From Cytidiella melzeri (lineage: Eukaryota; Basidiomycota; Agaricomycetes; Polyporales; Irpicaceae): a DNA stretch of 49,455 nucleotides. The stretch is taken from positions 1 through 49,455 of the forward strand of contig JABYQR010000324.1 in NCBI GenBank assembly GCA_022592445.1, written 5' to 3'. This document shows, piece by piece, positions 11,348 through 21,887 of this stretch. A program made the position numbers and the translations under genes. The stretch's first letter is position 1. Every line of letters begins with the position of its first letter. Under the pieces are notes generated by a model that was given only the letters and a program-made list of their open reading frames with translations, had not been told where the DNA came from and did no database searches.

Positions 11348-13485
11348 TCACCGAGGCAAATGTGCTCGCAATGTAAAGTCTATCGCGTCGTAAGCGGGAG
11401 GCGGTTGCTCGTACACCGTCTCGGCGTACGACTGTCTCCTTGCCGCGTTTGAAGGGATGTTGATCAAGCCGGCGTCGACCATGTGGCCAGAAGGGTCCAG
11501 CGGCGCGGCCATCCACGTCAAATACGCGCCTGTCCCTGCACTCGAGCCTTGTACGAACGCGTTCGACTGGGACACCGCAAGTTGGCGTAGGTGTTCCCGT
11601 AGCCGCTCCTCCTCTTCTGGTGCGAGGGGATCTGGGTTCATGAGCTGCAAACCTCCTCCTCCTCTGGACTCCTCTCCTTGTTCACCGGTGTCGGGGAACG
11701 ACCGAGGCGACAACTGTCGGCTGAGCTCCTCCGCCAACTTCGGAGGGAGAGGGAGCGACGTAGACGGAGGTGGACCAGCTGCGGGGATATGGTTGAGTGC
11801 AAGTGACTGGTGCATGCCAAAGGATCGGCGCGGTGCAGTACCCGATGATGCCGATGATGTCGAAGGTGTTGATGGGCGGTCGAGGGGTGATGCCTGCTGC
11901 TGCTGTAGGTGCAACGAGGATGCGGAGGACGAAGGATCGTTGGGAGAATAGAACGTCGCAGGATCACTGGCCATCCCGGAAGGGCTGGTTTGTGGTCGCA
12001 GCGACGCAGCTGACCCTGCGAGCATGACAGGTGGGCGCGGCAGTGGGCGGGATGATCCATGCGATAGATGCGGGCGATGTGAGTATGAACCATGTAAGGG
12101 CGCTGACAACGGACCCGGGATAGACGCAGACGGTGAAACTTCTCCGGAAGATCCCCCACCACCGCCCATCGCAGAATAAGGACGTGACACATCGAGCGTT
12201 GTAGGCCGCGCCCGAGCGTTTTCCGGAATTGGTGGTACGGGAGGAATCTCAGAGTCTCGGAAGCCCTTGAAGGAGTGAGTGGACGTTGCAGGGGTAATCG
12301 GCGTCATCGGGTCGCTCGAACTTGAACCTGCGGCAGACGACGACGCGCCGGATATTCGGTTTGGATTGCGTAGATCCCAGGCGTCATTTACAGCAATCGT
12401 GGTCATGGGAGATTCGCATGTTGGTGAGTTGGACAGTGGCTCATTGTGGATGATGGCGAGCCATCTCTTTACTGCTGCGTTGGAACTGCCCGAAATTCTG
12501 ACGAGCCCACTATCATTCGCCTTGCGGTCCAGCCATTCCTGGGAGTCAGTAACGAGCAAGAGTGCGGTGGTCAGGAGGTAGTCCAGAACGAGAACTGGGA
12601 CGCCATTATAATCCTGCTGCTGCCGGTCAGAATCGTTGTCGTCGTTCATTGTTTTGTAAATACGGATCCGGGGAGGTGCGTTTAGGTACGCAGGCTCCAA
12701 TACAGCGATAGGACCCTTGATGCCTTGCGTTACGCACTGTGAATGTGAGGTAAATCTATAAAACTGGTGTCCATGCCCAGAAAAACGTGACCGCTTACTT
12801 GGAATGTGCTGTTCGGGCCCGGCTTCCATTTCAAAGGGTGGGGAAAATGAGGCAAGTAGAATCTTCGGTTCCTGCAGCGCGAGCAATAGTCAGCGTCCGA
12901 GCGGCTCGCAGCACGATGAGCAACAGAGAGTGACACGCACATGAAATTTGTCAAAGTCCCAAATTTGAGGAACTCCTCTGTGTCCTGCCAGCGACCGTTG
13001 TGGAGTTGTACGGTCCTACCAGAGTTGCTCTTCTTCGTGACGCGCTGCGGCCATTGCACAGTCGCCGCTTTGACGGCTTCGTTCAAGTTGTAGTCGAGAC
13101 GATATACAAATGTACTGCCTCTGACAGTCTCCATTATATATAATGGTTGCTTCGTCACTCCATCCTTGACGGCAACGTCCAAAAAAGAAGGGCCTGAGAG
13201 CTTCAAAGTAACGATCGGCGTTCCGTACGGCGATGATGAGGGAGTCGCTGCGGTCGCAGCACCAGAGGCTGAGGATGCTCTCTTCAATGTCAACACGCCG
13301 GCTCGCTCGGTGGTATGTGGCCTGTCGGTACTGGCGGTCTCGAGTTTACTGAGACTGGGGAACACGGAAGAGGTGGACATCCTGGCTGAATTGGCGGACT
13401 GAGGTCGTTGCGGCTCGTCTATGTCGGGATCTCTGGGTTTGGAGGAGAGCACAAAGGGCGTGATTCGTGAGCCACCCTTTGCCAT
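11348..13485 (-). CDS. DUF6593-like protein with Pro/Ser-rich tail and PPxY motif
   Basis: Three exons on the minus strand. The first starts with MAKGGSRITPFVL at 13485. Two introns follow near 12942-12871 and 12798-12732 (donors GTGCGT and GTAAGC). Residues about 90-330 form a beta-rich module: PIVTLKLSGPSFLDVAVKD, PLYIMETVRGSTFVYRLD, AATVQWPQR, FYLPHFPHPLKWKPG, IAVLEPAYLNAPPRIRIYK and VLVLDYLLTTALLL. This pattern resembles DUF6593, a tubby/LURP-one-like fold frequent in mushrooms; the match is by eye. The following 350 residues are Pro/Ser/Gly-rich and look disordered. The protein ends VYEQPPPAYDAIDF followed by a few more residues, and PPAY is a PPxY site for WW domains of Rsp5/Nedd4 ubiquitin ligases. 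No signal peptide. Function unknown. Confidence 0.75.
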
Positions 13486-13819
13486 GGTGGGTAGAAACAA
13501 GCGGATGGCGGTGAGGACGAACTTGAAGGTCGGCGCTGGACAGACACGCCTATCAGGACAACAGGGCGCCTACGGGCAAGTGAGCTTTTTACATAATATA
13601 TATTTCGTTTCGAGGGAGTTCATGGCTGTCCACGCTAACTTGTTGACGTTGCTATGTCACTGATTGTGCAAGTCCATGTCTCGCACTCGTTCAGCACAGT
13701 CACACAACACAGCGAGGTTTATTGCTGAGACCCATTGTTGTCGTGAATAGCAGCTGGCGAGTCACAATAATGGTCCCGCCACTCGCGTTCGCACGCTCCC
13801 CACGTACAGTCACATAAAG

Positions 13820-13831
13820 GTCACATGTGAC
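13820..13831. promoter_or_regulatory. GTCACATGTGAC palindrome in a divergent promoter
   Basis: A perfect 12-bp palindrome with a CATGTG E-box core sits about 70 bp upstream of the CHZ1 ATG. Three more GTCAC/GTGAC half sites lie within 30 bp on either side (for example CAGTCACATAAAGG, TCCGTGACATCC), and others lie farther upstream. The region 13486-13900 is shared with the divergent DUF6593-like gene. Such a dimeric site suits a bHLH or bZIP factor. Which one is not known. Confidence 0.4.
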
Positions 13832-13900
13832 ATCTCCGTGACATCCATCCTCCCGCGACGCGTCTCTTCTGTCCCGCTAACCACGACCAACCTGCTCGCG

Positions 13901-14370
13901 ATGTCGACCAACGCCACCACTCACGGAGACAGGTAAGCCGCTCATCCTCGCGTCTTACAATTTTAACAATGCCGGTTCAGCATGAACGTCAGCTCTGACC
14001 ACCCCGCCGACAAGGGCAAAGGCAAACCCGTCCAGGACGAGGTCATGGGTGACGAAGAAGGAGACGACGATGACGACGAGGAGGAGGAAGAGGAAGACGA
14101 GGAGGATGAAGAAATGGCAGAGGTAAACTGCCTCCGCGTATCTTGTCCTGTTTCTCCTTCACTCACGCGAAAACGGTTCTTTGCCAACAGGAAGAGTCCC
14201 TTGACGAAATCGACCCGTCTCTCATACAGCCCCGCCGCACCCGTGGAAAGCGCGTCGACTACACCTCCGCCGAGGCCCTCGCCAAGGCTGGCTACAAGCC
14301 CGGAGAGACCGCTGAGGACGACGAGGAGGACACCTACGAAGCCGCCAACGACTCTGCCATGCAGGACTGA
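13901..14370 (+). CDS. CHZ1: Histone H2A.Z-H2B chaperone Chz1
   Basis: Three exons: 13901-13932, an exon from 13980 to about 14122, and about 14191 to 14370. Exon 1 begins MSTNATTHGD. The middle exon has a long acidic run (poly Asp/Glu). The last gives ESLDEIDPSLIQPRRTRGKR and VDYTSAEALAKAGYKPG, the CHZ domain, then a second acidic tail. Chz1 binds H2A.Z-H2B dimers and hands them to SWR1 for exchange into nucleosomes. It works in the nucleus through the Arg/Lys motif plus acidic flanks. The small size and low complexity match the family. Both introns follow GT-AG and restore the frame. Confidence 0.9.
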
Positions 14371-14557
14371 GGAACGCGCTTCCTTGGTACACACGACGGA
14401 AGCTGTCTTCAAAACGCTATCTCGGTTTACCTGTCCGTGTTGTAGTTCTGACGGTCATCAACGCGATAGCTTGTCTTACACCGCCCATTTCAAAAAAAAA
14501 GCCCAAGATTGTAACTGTGTTGTTGTTTTGCCTTTGATGTCGCACAGGTTGATGCTG

Positions 14558-14824
14558 TTACCACCTTGTAATAATTGACCAACGTGTTCGCAATTCCAAC
14601 AAAGGCTGTAGGTGATCTGCAGAAAGTTGCGCATACACTCGAGAAAGCGTCTGCGTCGACTGCTCGTAGGCGTCGCATAGATCCGTCGATGTACGTGCAC
14701 GCTCGACGCAGAACACGTCAAGAACCAAGGTTCCATCTGCGCTACCACTAGCACCTGCGTTGAGGTCGAGCACGGCTGTCAATCGTTGCGATGCGCTCCT
14801 CCTCCTCGACCGTCGGTGCATCAT
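14558..14824 (-). CDS. Small hypothetical ORF, doubtful
   Basis: An 88-codon minus-strand frame starting MMHRRSRRRSASQRLTAVLD, with a helical stretch near DAYEQSTQTLSRVYAQL and ending SIITRW. It lies alone in the 800-bp gap between CHZ1 and the CDP-DAG synthase stop. I do not recognise the product, and upstream exons may exist. It could be a real small gene or chance. The rest of the gap (14371-14557 and 14825-15169) shows nothing firm. Confidence 0.25.
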   Translation of the reverse strand: MMHRRSRRRSASQRLTAVLDLNAGASGSADGTLVLDVFCVERARTSTDLCDAYEQSTQTLSRVYAQLSADHLQPLLELRTRWSIITRW

Positions 14825-15169
14825 GACTTGAAACGTAACTTGATGCACAAGTGGCGCGAAATATCATGGACCGACGGCAAACATACGAATACCTCTCTGG
14901 TCGACTCGTCCTAATTGACTCCTTCTACTTAACCCATCATCAGAATGAGTAAAATATGCATTACTTATCCTATAGCTATGGAAAGGTCCATGTGATTGAG
15001 AAGGCAATGATACAGATAAGCGACAAACTATGAACCATATATGATGCTCCTTTCGGTAGTGAACCTCAAGTACCGAATGCAACGACTCGACCTAGCTTTT
15101 AGCAATTATTGTCTTTTTATCTACCCCGCCGGCCTGATCAACAGCACGTCCCGGCTCGCCACGCCTTGG

Positions 15170-17304
15170 TCACAAATGCACTGCAATCCCTTGTCCCTCG
15201 AGGTACCGCTTCAAGTCACCCATGAGCTCGAGCTGCTCCGACGCCGTCAAACCGCTGACGATCATCTGGAGGAGCCCTCCGACTGTGACGTTGTTCTCAC
15301 GGATGAGGCTTGTGTAGTACACGTAGGTGAACACCCCCATAAGGAACCTATACGTAGTGAAATCACAGTCAGTACTACATTTCATTTGTGAAGGTTGATT
15401 GCAAGAACGGCAACGTACTGGCAATCCATACGATCCGTCATGCCCCCGTGTCCCGGTATACTGTGACCGAAATCCTTGATATCAAACGCACGCTTGAATC
15501 CAGACGCGAAGAAACCGCCAAATGGCGCGACGAGCGATGCGAAGCAGGCGAGGAAAAAGACGTGATACTGGTATGGCGCGTACGGAATCGACGTGATGCT
15601 ACGAGCGAACTTCACGAACAAGACGGATTATCAGCGGCTGGTTGATCGACGCCAAGAACAGACCTACCACTGTCGATAACAGCACACTCAGTGGGGCAGG
15701 GATGGACCAATCCCTCCACACAAAGACAGGATTCGGTGTGCACGCGACACCTGTATCAAAAGCGTTCACTCCGAGATCTCTGACAGGGCAAATCATGTAC
15801 TGGAACCGCATGAAATACGTGCCCCACAGGACACCCAATATCACGGTGCTGACGAAAGCTCCGACGAAGCCTTCGACGGTCTTTTTCGGCGACAGCTTGA
15901 TCAGCGGAGTGCGACCGATTGTAACACCCCAGATATATGCGAAAATATCGTTGCAGATGACGAGGAAGGCAGGGACCCAGAACCATATCATGCCTTCTAG
16001 GATGTTGTTGACGATGAAATGACTGCGAAATCAATCGTTAAGTAGCAAACAATCATATAGAAACTGCTGCTTACCTCGATACCACTATCAGCAACAGTGT
16101 CATGTGCACCCAGCAGAACAAGCCAAATTGCTGCTTCAGGTATCCGCGTTTCAGAGACATGACGAAGCCGACGAAACCGAGGATGTAAAGCGAGAAACTG
16201 ATGAAGCGGTGATTGGTAGCAAATCCTGTGAGTTGCGCATCCGAAAACACGACGTGCTGATGATACCCGACCTTAGGTTGCCATCAAGTCGTAGTGGGAA
16301 ATGACGCACCTTGAAGTAATATATTATACTCTCGCCGTACAGGAAATAGTTCGCTACAGCGAAGAAATACCAATTCAAAGTCTTGCTCCATGGATCTTTG
16401 CGATCTGGCTCCGACTTGTCGCCTTTCTGCCTGAGAGAGAAGAGTGTGGTAACCTCGCGGTATACCACGGTTTGGCAGATGAAAACAAGTATGATCATGT
16501 ACGCATGGCCCATGAGCAGGAGCGCTAGCAATTAAGAGATCAGCTCCACACGCGTGGGACCAGAGGTCTGAGGACATACTTATGAAGCCACCAATCATAA
16601 TAAACGTCCATAGCGTTCGTGTCAACGCATTCTGTCGTTTCTTTGCCTTCTCCGCGCCCTGTGGGTTCGCTTCCTCAACCTTCGCAGGCTCTATTTTGCT
16701 GTTTGCAACTGCTTTCGCAACGGGCTTTTGTGTGATCTCAGGCATCGGCGTAGGTGACAATGGTGGCAGACTATGTGAGGGAGGCTTAGTTTCTGGCTGC
16801 GGCGGAAAGTAACTTGGCACAGGCGGCGCTGGTCCTAGGTTGTGTGCTTCGGCAGGGTGCACGTCATGAGATCCTTTCGGCTGGACATTGGTGGATGGCA
16901 CAGCTTGTCCTTTCACCGTGTAGTCATCCAAAGGCTTCAACTGAGCTGCAGGGCTATCCACAGGCGTGACGGATGTCGCTGGGGATTCAATAGCCAGACC
17001 GTTCCCTTTGACCTGCGCTCGTGCAGCTGCGCGTGCCGCTTTCTCCTGCTGTCTCCTCTCTAGGCGTGCCTGCTCCTTTGCTTTCTTGATAGCACTCTTC
17101 GAGGGTGGCGCAGGTATTGAGCTGTAGCACAGCTCAAATTACACACAGCAATGAGATGAGACCGCTTATATCGTACCTCGCTGGCACAGGCTCTTCAGCC
17201 AGCTCCTCCTCGGTCTCTTCGCCAGATTCAACACCGAGGGCCTCCCATGTTGTTTTGGACGCAAAAGAGGTCTGCGAGTTTCTACTCACAGGTCTTGAAG
17301 CCAT
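15170..17304 (-). CDS. CDS1: Phosphatidate cytidylyltransferase (CDP-diacylglycerol synthase)
   Basis: Makes CDP-diacylglycerol from CTP and phosphatidic acid in the ER membrane, the branch point for phosphatidylinositol, phosphatidylserine and cardiolipin. It reads on the minus strand from the ATG at 17304 with several short introns. An N-terminal extension of about 180 residues is polar and Pro/Ser/Ala-rich ([29 protein letters not shown]). Membrane segments follow: [71 protein letters not shown]. The conserved loop [15 protein letters not shown] and the family signature [20 protein letters not shown], followed by TDRMDC, are intact, including the metal-binding Asp residues. It ends with [14 protein letters not shown]. 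The signature makes this assignment firm. Confidence 0.95.
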
Positions 17305-17639
17305 CTTGGTGGTAGTGGGACGAAGTGAAGCCTGAGAGCTGCTCCCAAATGCTACTACGTCGTTTGCACGTGAGAATTATAGCGCTCGCATCATCAGCCC
17401 CGACTCAGCATGGACAAAAATTTGCCCAAGGATGCAGCATGCTCATTACCAGCTTGCAAATGAACAATATATTAACTGACAGCATCACAGCGAGCTCATG
17501 AGAATAGCGACGAGAGGTGTAAAAATACAGTGCGAGTGTACGTGAATATGCTATGTAAGAGGTCCGGTTTGGGTTAGTATGCAAAGTATTATGTGCTTGA
17601 GCGTCTTCCGTCCTAGTACGGCAGAAAAACTCTAGTTGT

Positions 17640-20600
17640 TCAAAACTTCCAGTCCTCGTCCACTTCTAAAGCCCATGGGACTGTACACTAGTGAGCGTAC
17701 CGTAGCAGCGCGCTTTTGGAGAACTTACATTTGTTCAAGAGCGTCTTCGAGAAGATCTTTTCGATTGGCACGCTATGCAGCTTGCACCAAGCTGCAGTTA
17801 TCCTAAACATCCGATGGTCAGTAAAAGTGATGATAATGGAGTGGCTACACACACCTTGGATCCAGGTAGTTTATTTTACTGTAGGGGTTGTTGCAATCAA
17901 TCATGTCTGGACTTTCTGAGCTGCTGAACGAACCTTGTTCCAAGAGCAACCTCTTTGCCCGCCTCTCGATCTTGCATCTGAAGCTTGAACGTCTTGATCT
18001 TCTCGTCTAGTTTGTCAATGGCCTCCTCGATCTTCTCCGTCGACTTGTCCCTTCTCAACTCAGCCTTGCCAGTCCCACGCTCCTTCGCAAGCCTCTTGAA
18101 CTCAACCTCGACTTCCTTGATCCTCTCCTTCAACGCTGAGTCCGCTTGGGGTTCCTTGCCCTCTTCCACGAGCTTCTCGTTTTCCTTCAGGAACTTCTTC
18201 TCAACTTTCTCAAGCTCGCGAGCCTTTGTTTGCTCTTCATGCTCGATGACACCGTCCTCATCAAGGTCAGATTCGTCCTCCGCATATTTCTTCTTCTTCT
18301 TGTACTTCGCGTCCACAGCGAAGAGGGCATGGCGGAGCTTCATCCGCTCGTACTTAAAGCCTCGTAGCTGGAAGACGATCAGAAGTCAGTGAATTCATCC
18401 GGTACGTCACCCGCCTTTCGTACCTTTTCTTTCATCTTGAGCATCGACTGCTCGTGAGTCTTCGGAACAGCCCTTTGATGATTACACAGGATGGCCACCT
18501 CACGGTTCGCGTGGTTATATGCGTTCAGCTTCTCCTGCACAGTCGCTTTTTCTGGCGTACCCTCGTCGAGCAACCTCTGAAACGTGATGGAGGCGTTGTA
18601 GGTACGGAAGACCTTCGCAGTGAGGCCCTTCATGTAGGAGGACAAATGTTTGTTCAAGCCCGAAGTCTGAATGGACGCTCAATACACCAGCTCTACGGCA
18701 TAGATGTAGGGGGACTGACCTCAACCCGATCGAACAGGGAGTCACCCTCGTGATGACCCTTCTTGAATATGATGATATTCTTGAAGACTTGCTCTTCAAC
18801 CCGCACACGGTTGTAGTAACGTATAGAATCTTTACCAAGAAAATCGAACACAAGGAAATCTGGCGCTTCGCAGGTGATGTGCTCGTAACGCAAAGAACAG
18901 CAGCCAACAGTGTCGGCTTCGTCTTCACCCTTCTCGTTACCCGCTCGGAGCGCAAGTTTGTCGATGAAGTACATGGCAGTGGCACGTTGACGAATTTGAG
19001 TGACCTTTGACCTTAGTTCAGCGTTGTAATCGGCACGGATACGGGCGACGTGATTCTTTATGAGCAATTTCAGGGAAAAATCAAGTTATGATATCACGGA
19101 ACACCGACCTTCAATTCTCTCGCCTTCTCGAACTTCTGCATATCGCTCTGACCTTTGATAGAACTGCCGGCGGCCAAGAATACATACTTGTGATTACCGT
19201 TGACGTTCTCCTGCCAATTCGCGAGCCACGTGGCGGTCTTAGCATGAACGACTGCCTTCCACTTGCCAGGCACGTTGGGCTTTGGTTTCGGTACACCCTC
19301 GCCAATGTTTATCGTGATGTCTTCTGGTCTGACACGGTACTGTATGACACATTAAGTGTGACCACGCTTCATAATTCGAATAGGAGTTTATTTACCTTCA
19401 ACCGTCCTTTCTTGGGATGGTCGCCACGGCCTCTAAAAAGCCCAGGAGGTTCGACTCGGAAGTTGCCAACTTTCTCTTTACGACCGTCAAGAATACAATG
19501 CGTGTAAGGAGCTTCTAGAGCGTCTTTCTTTGCTTTCGCTTCCTTTTTCTCGGCGGCCGTCATCGCCTTCTTCTTGGCTTTCTCTCCCTCGAAGTACTCG
19601 AACATCGGTCGGAAGTCGCAGAGTGCCAACTTGGTGATTTTAGTGCCGTCAATCTGTATAACGGTGTTACAACAGTCGCGTATAACGACAATTCGATGTC
19701 AACATACGGGTGGGTTCTTCTTCAACACTGTGAGAAAGTCTTCAAAGAAGTTCTTGTTGAACGTCTCATCCTTGGCATGGTCAGTTTCAATCAACGCTGC
19801 ATAGAAGCCAGCGACTTCCTCCGCGGCTTCAGGAAGGTCAACAGACTTGCCTACAAAGGTAATGGCATGAGCAGCGCAACGCTACATGAACAATAGACAC
19901 GAACCATTATACTTCATCTTGACGTCCTTGGGGAGAGGTTCGTACGCAGGAGGGAAGTATACGCCGTTGTGCTCTAGGGTCTGCCATTTTTCAGTGCCGT
20001 CACCGTTCGCTTCCTGCTGCTCCCACCACTTGTAAGTCTCCTCTTCTTCTTCTTCCTTCGTCTTCTTGCTTTTCTTTGTGTCCTGTTCCTCTTCTATTGG
20101 CTTACCACCCTTTTTCTTCTTCTTCTTCTTCGGCGTCTCGTCGTCCTCTTCCTCCTTCTTGGTCCTCTTCTGCGGTGTCGTCTTCACAGCAGCCTTCGTC
20201 ACAGACTTGATGTCCTCCTCATCTTCGGCGTTGCTCTCCTCCTTCACCTTCCGCTTATCCATGGCAGGGGCATTCTTCTTCGCCATAATCGGTCTGTCAT
20301 CTTCCGACTCTATGTCATCCTCGCTTTCCTCCTTCTTGACGCGCTTTTTGGGAGGCTTTCCCTTTTCCCGTCGCACCACCCTAGACTTCTTCTTCGATAC
20401 TGGCACGCTAGCGTCCGACTCGCTGTGGGTTTGGCTCTTCGATATGGGCACGTCATCGTCCGACTCGTTGTAATCCCTTGGCGCCACCCTTCTACTGCCT
20501 CTCACATGCGCAGTGGTTGTGGCTTTGAGAGCGCCAGGCATCGGTATCGCAGCTGATTTCGCAGCTTTTGCGGGGGAAGAGGCCTGAAGGGGCGTGTCAT

Positions 20601-20912
20601 CCTCGCTGGACGAGTCAGTTGTCGGGGAATTCTTCCTCTTCAGCGTGCGACGCACGTCTGGAGTCATGGGTTCAGACTTCGTGCGCGTGGTTTGAGACTG
20701 ATATCCGTGGCAACGTTTGAGTAACATTCATCTGAGAAGGACGCAAAACATACGAGGGGTACATCATCATCATCACTCAGGGATGAGCTCTCCTCGTAGT
20801 GCCCGTTGCCGTTGACACCGACGGGGCCGTTCCTCCCATTCACGGTGCGAGAGTTGGGTTTAGCGCGCAGTGGCTTGTCGTCGTCAGAAGCCATCGAGAC
20901 CTCGTCCGACAT
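17640..20912 (-). CDS. TOP1: DNA topoisomerase I (type IB)
   Basis: Nuclear type IB topoisomerase that relaxes supercoils through a 3'-phosphotyrosine intermediate. The start is [19 protein letters not shown] at 20912. About 280 charged Lys/Glu/Ser-rich residues form the usual disordered, nuclear-localising N-terminus. The core begins at [21 protein letters not shown], and continues with [15 protein letters not shown] and [19 protein letters not shown]. Catalytic residues are visible: Arg in [18 protein letters not shown], Lys in [11 protein letters not shown], Arg in KVFRTYNAS, His in [14 protein letters not shown] coiled-coil linker (18300-17990) follows. The C-terminal domain lies in three small exons: SKINYLDPR with the active-site Tyr, [19 protein letters not shown], and the end [13 protein letters not shown] at 17640. 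All hallmarks are intact. Confidence 0.97.
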
Positions 20913-21202
20913 GATAGAAGAAACTATACAACGTATGCAGAAATAGTACAGATGGAGGGGGGGACAAGAGAGTGGTGGTTAAGATCCAAGATGCTCGGGC
21001 TGTGACACACAACAACAACAGTTCGAGGTGAGTGACAATTGATCATACATCACGAGTTTCCCACGGCCTGCCCTAAACTGACCCATTTCGGATGTGCTTT
21101 CCACCCTGAGCGAACGGCCAGCACCTAAAGAGACCTTTTCAGTCGTATGTCTGCCCGTATCTTCCTAGCATTCGGTCAGCTCTCTAATGCACCGTATAGC
21201 AG
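20913..21202. promoter_or_regulatory. Divergent promoter region, TOP1 and NDUFB3
   Basis: 290 bp between two divergent starts. The last 50 bp may hold a 5'-UTR intron of the NDUFB3 gene (a CAG directly precedes its ATG). No other gene is seen. Confidence 0.35.
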
Positions 21203-21397
21203 ATGTCGGATATCCCCCCTCCTTCGCTGTTCCGCAACCCGTGGGCGAAGAGGGATGCGTGGAGGAAACACCCGGTATTCACACAGCGCGCCATGTTCAG
21301 CAAGATGTTTCCGGGCTTTGGAGTTGCTGTAGTCGCTTTCACGGCCTACGTCGCCGCAGAAACAATGTTGTTCCCAGAGAAGAAGCAACATCATTAA
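21203..21397 (+). CDS. NADH:ubiquinone oxidoreductase subunit NDUFB3 (B12)
   Basis: Single-exon 64-residue protein starting MSDIPPPSLFRNPWAKRDAW, then RKHPVFTQRAMFSKMFPGFG and one membrane segment, VAVVAFTAYVAAETM, ending EKKQHH. The NPWAKR-x-AWRKHP motif followed by a single transmembrane helix is the signature of the B12 accessory subunit of mitochondrial complex I, in the membrane arm. The length suits fungal members. Right after the stop a good donor and acceptor (GCAG|GTGAGC ... CCAG) suggest a 3'-UTR intron at about 21408-21475. Confidence 0.85.
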   Translation: MSDIPPPSLFRNPWAKRDAWRKHPVFTQRAMFSKMFPGFGVAVVAFTAYVAAETMLFPEKKQHH

Positions 21398-21887
21398 TGC
21401 TTGCAGGTGAGCCATGCCTTCACAGCCTCTCGGACTCTCCTCTAATTGTTTTCGCTGTTGCGGTCGCCACTCCAGAATGAACGCTTTTTGTACACCCATA
21501 TCCATGCTCCAGACCTCAGCCTGCCCTGCTCTCAAAAGCCCATCACCGGCTCACAGTCTGGTTGGTCAAACTCAGCTGTCGGGGTGTCTATCCCACAAGC
21601 GCTTAGACGAGCTTTCATTCCGACAACGCCGAGAATGCATCTTGCCCAGTACGCCTCTGTTCCATGTCTCCGTTGTTTGTGGACGTGACGTTACAAAGAC
21701 TCGAAACCATATGAACATTCTCTGCTATAAATCGTGAGCTTTTAGCTGCTTGCGGCAGATAATAAATGGCGAACCCTTGTCCTGATCATCATTCAACGCT
21801 TCGTGCTTCCGTTTTCGTGGTACTTGAGAGTGGCCAGATTTGTGCATGAAAAATTCAGCATTCATAATTAGAAGTCGACGTATAGCG
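21398..21887. other. Convergent 3' region, no gene seen
   Basis: 490 bp between the NDUFB3 and ILV1 stops. Plus-strand frames of about 100 codons here have no motif and overlap the probable 3'-UTR intron. Confidence 0.4.

Noticed and set aside
11457..11951. 164-codon plus-strand ORF
   Set aside because: Antisense shadow of the Pro/Ser-rich tail of the DUF6593-like gene.
13963..14412. 149-codon minus-strand ORF with poly-Ser
   Set aside because: The Ser run is the complement of the Asp/Glu codons of CHZ1.
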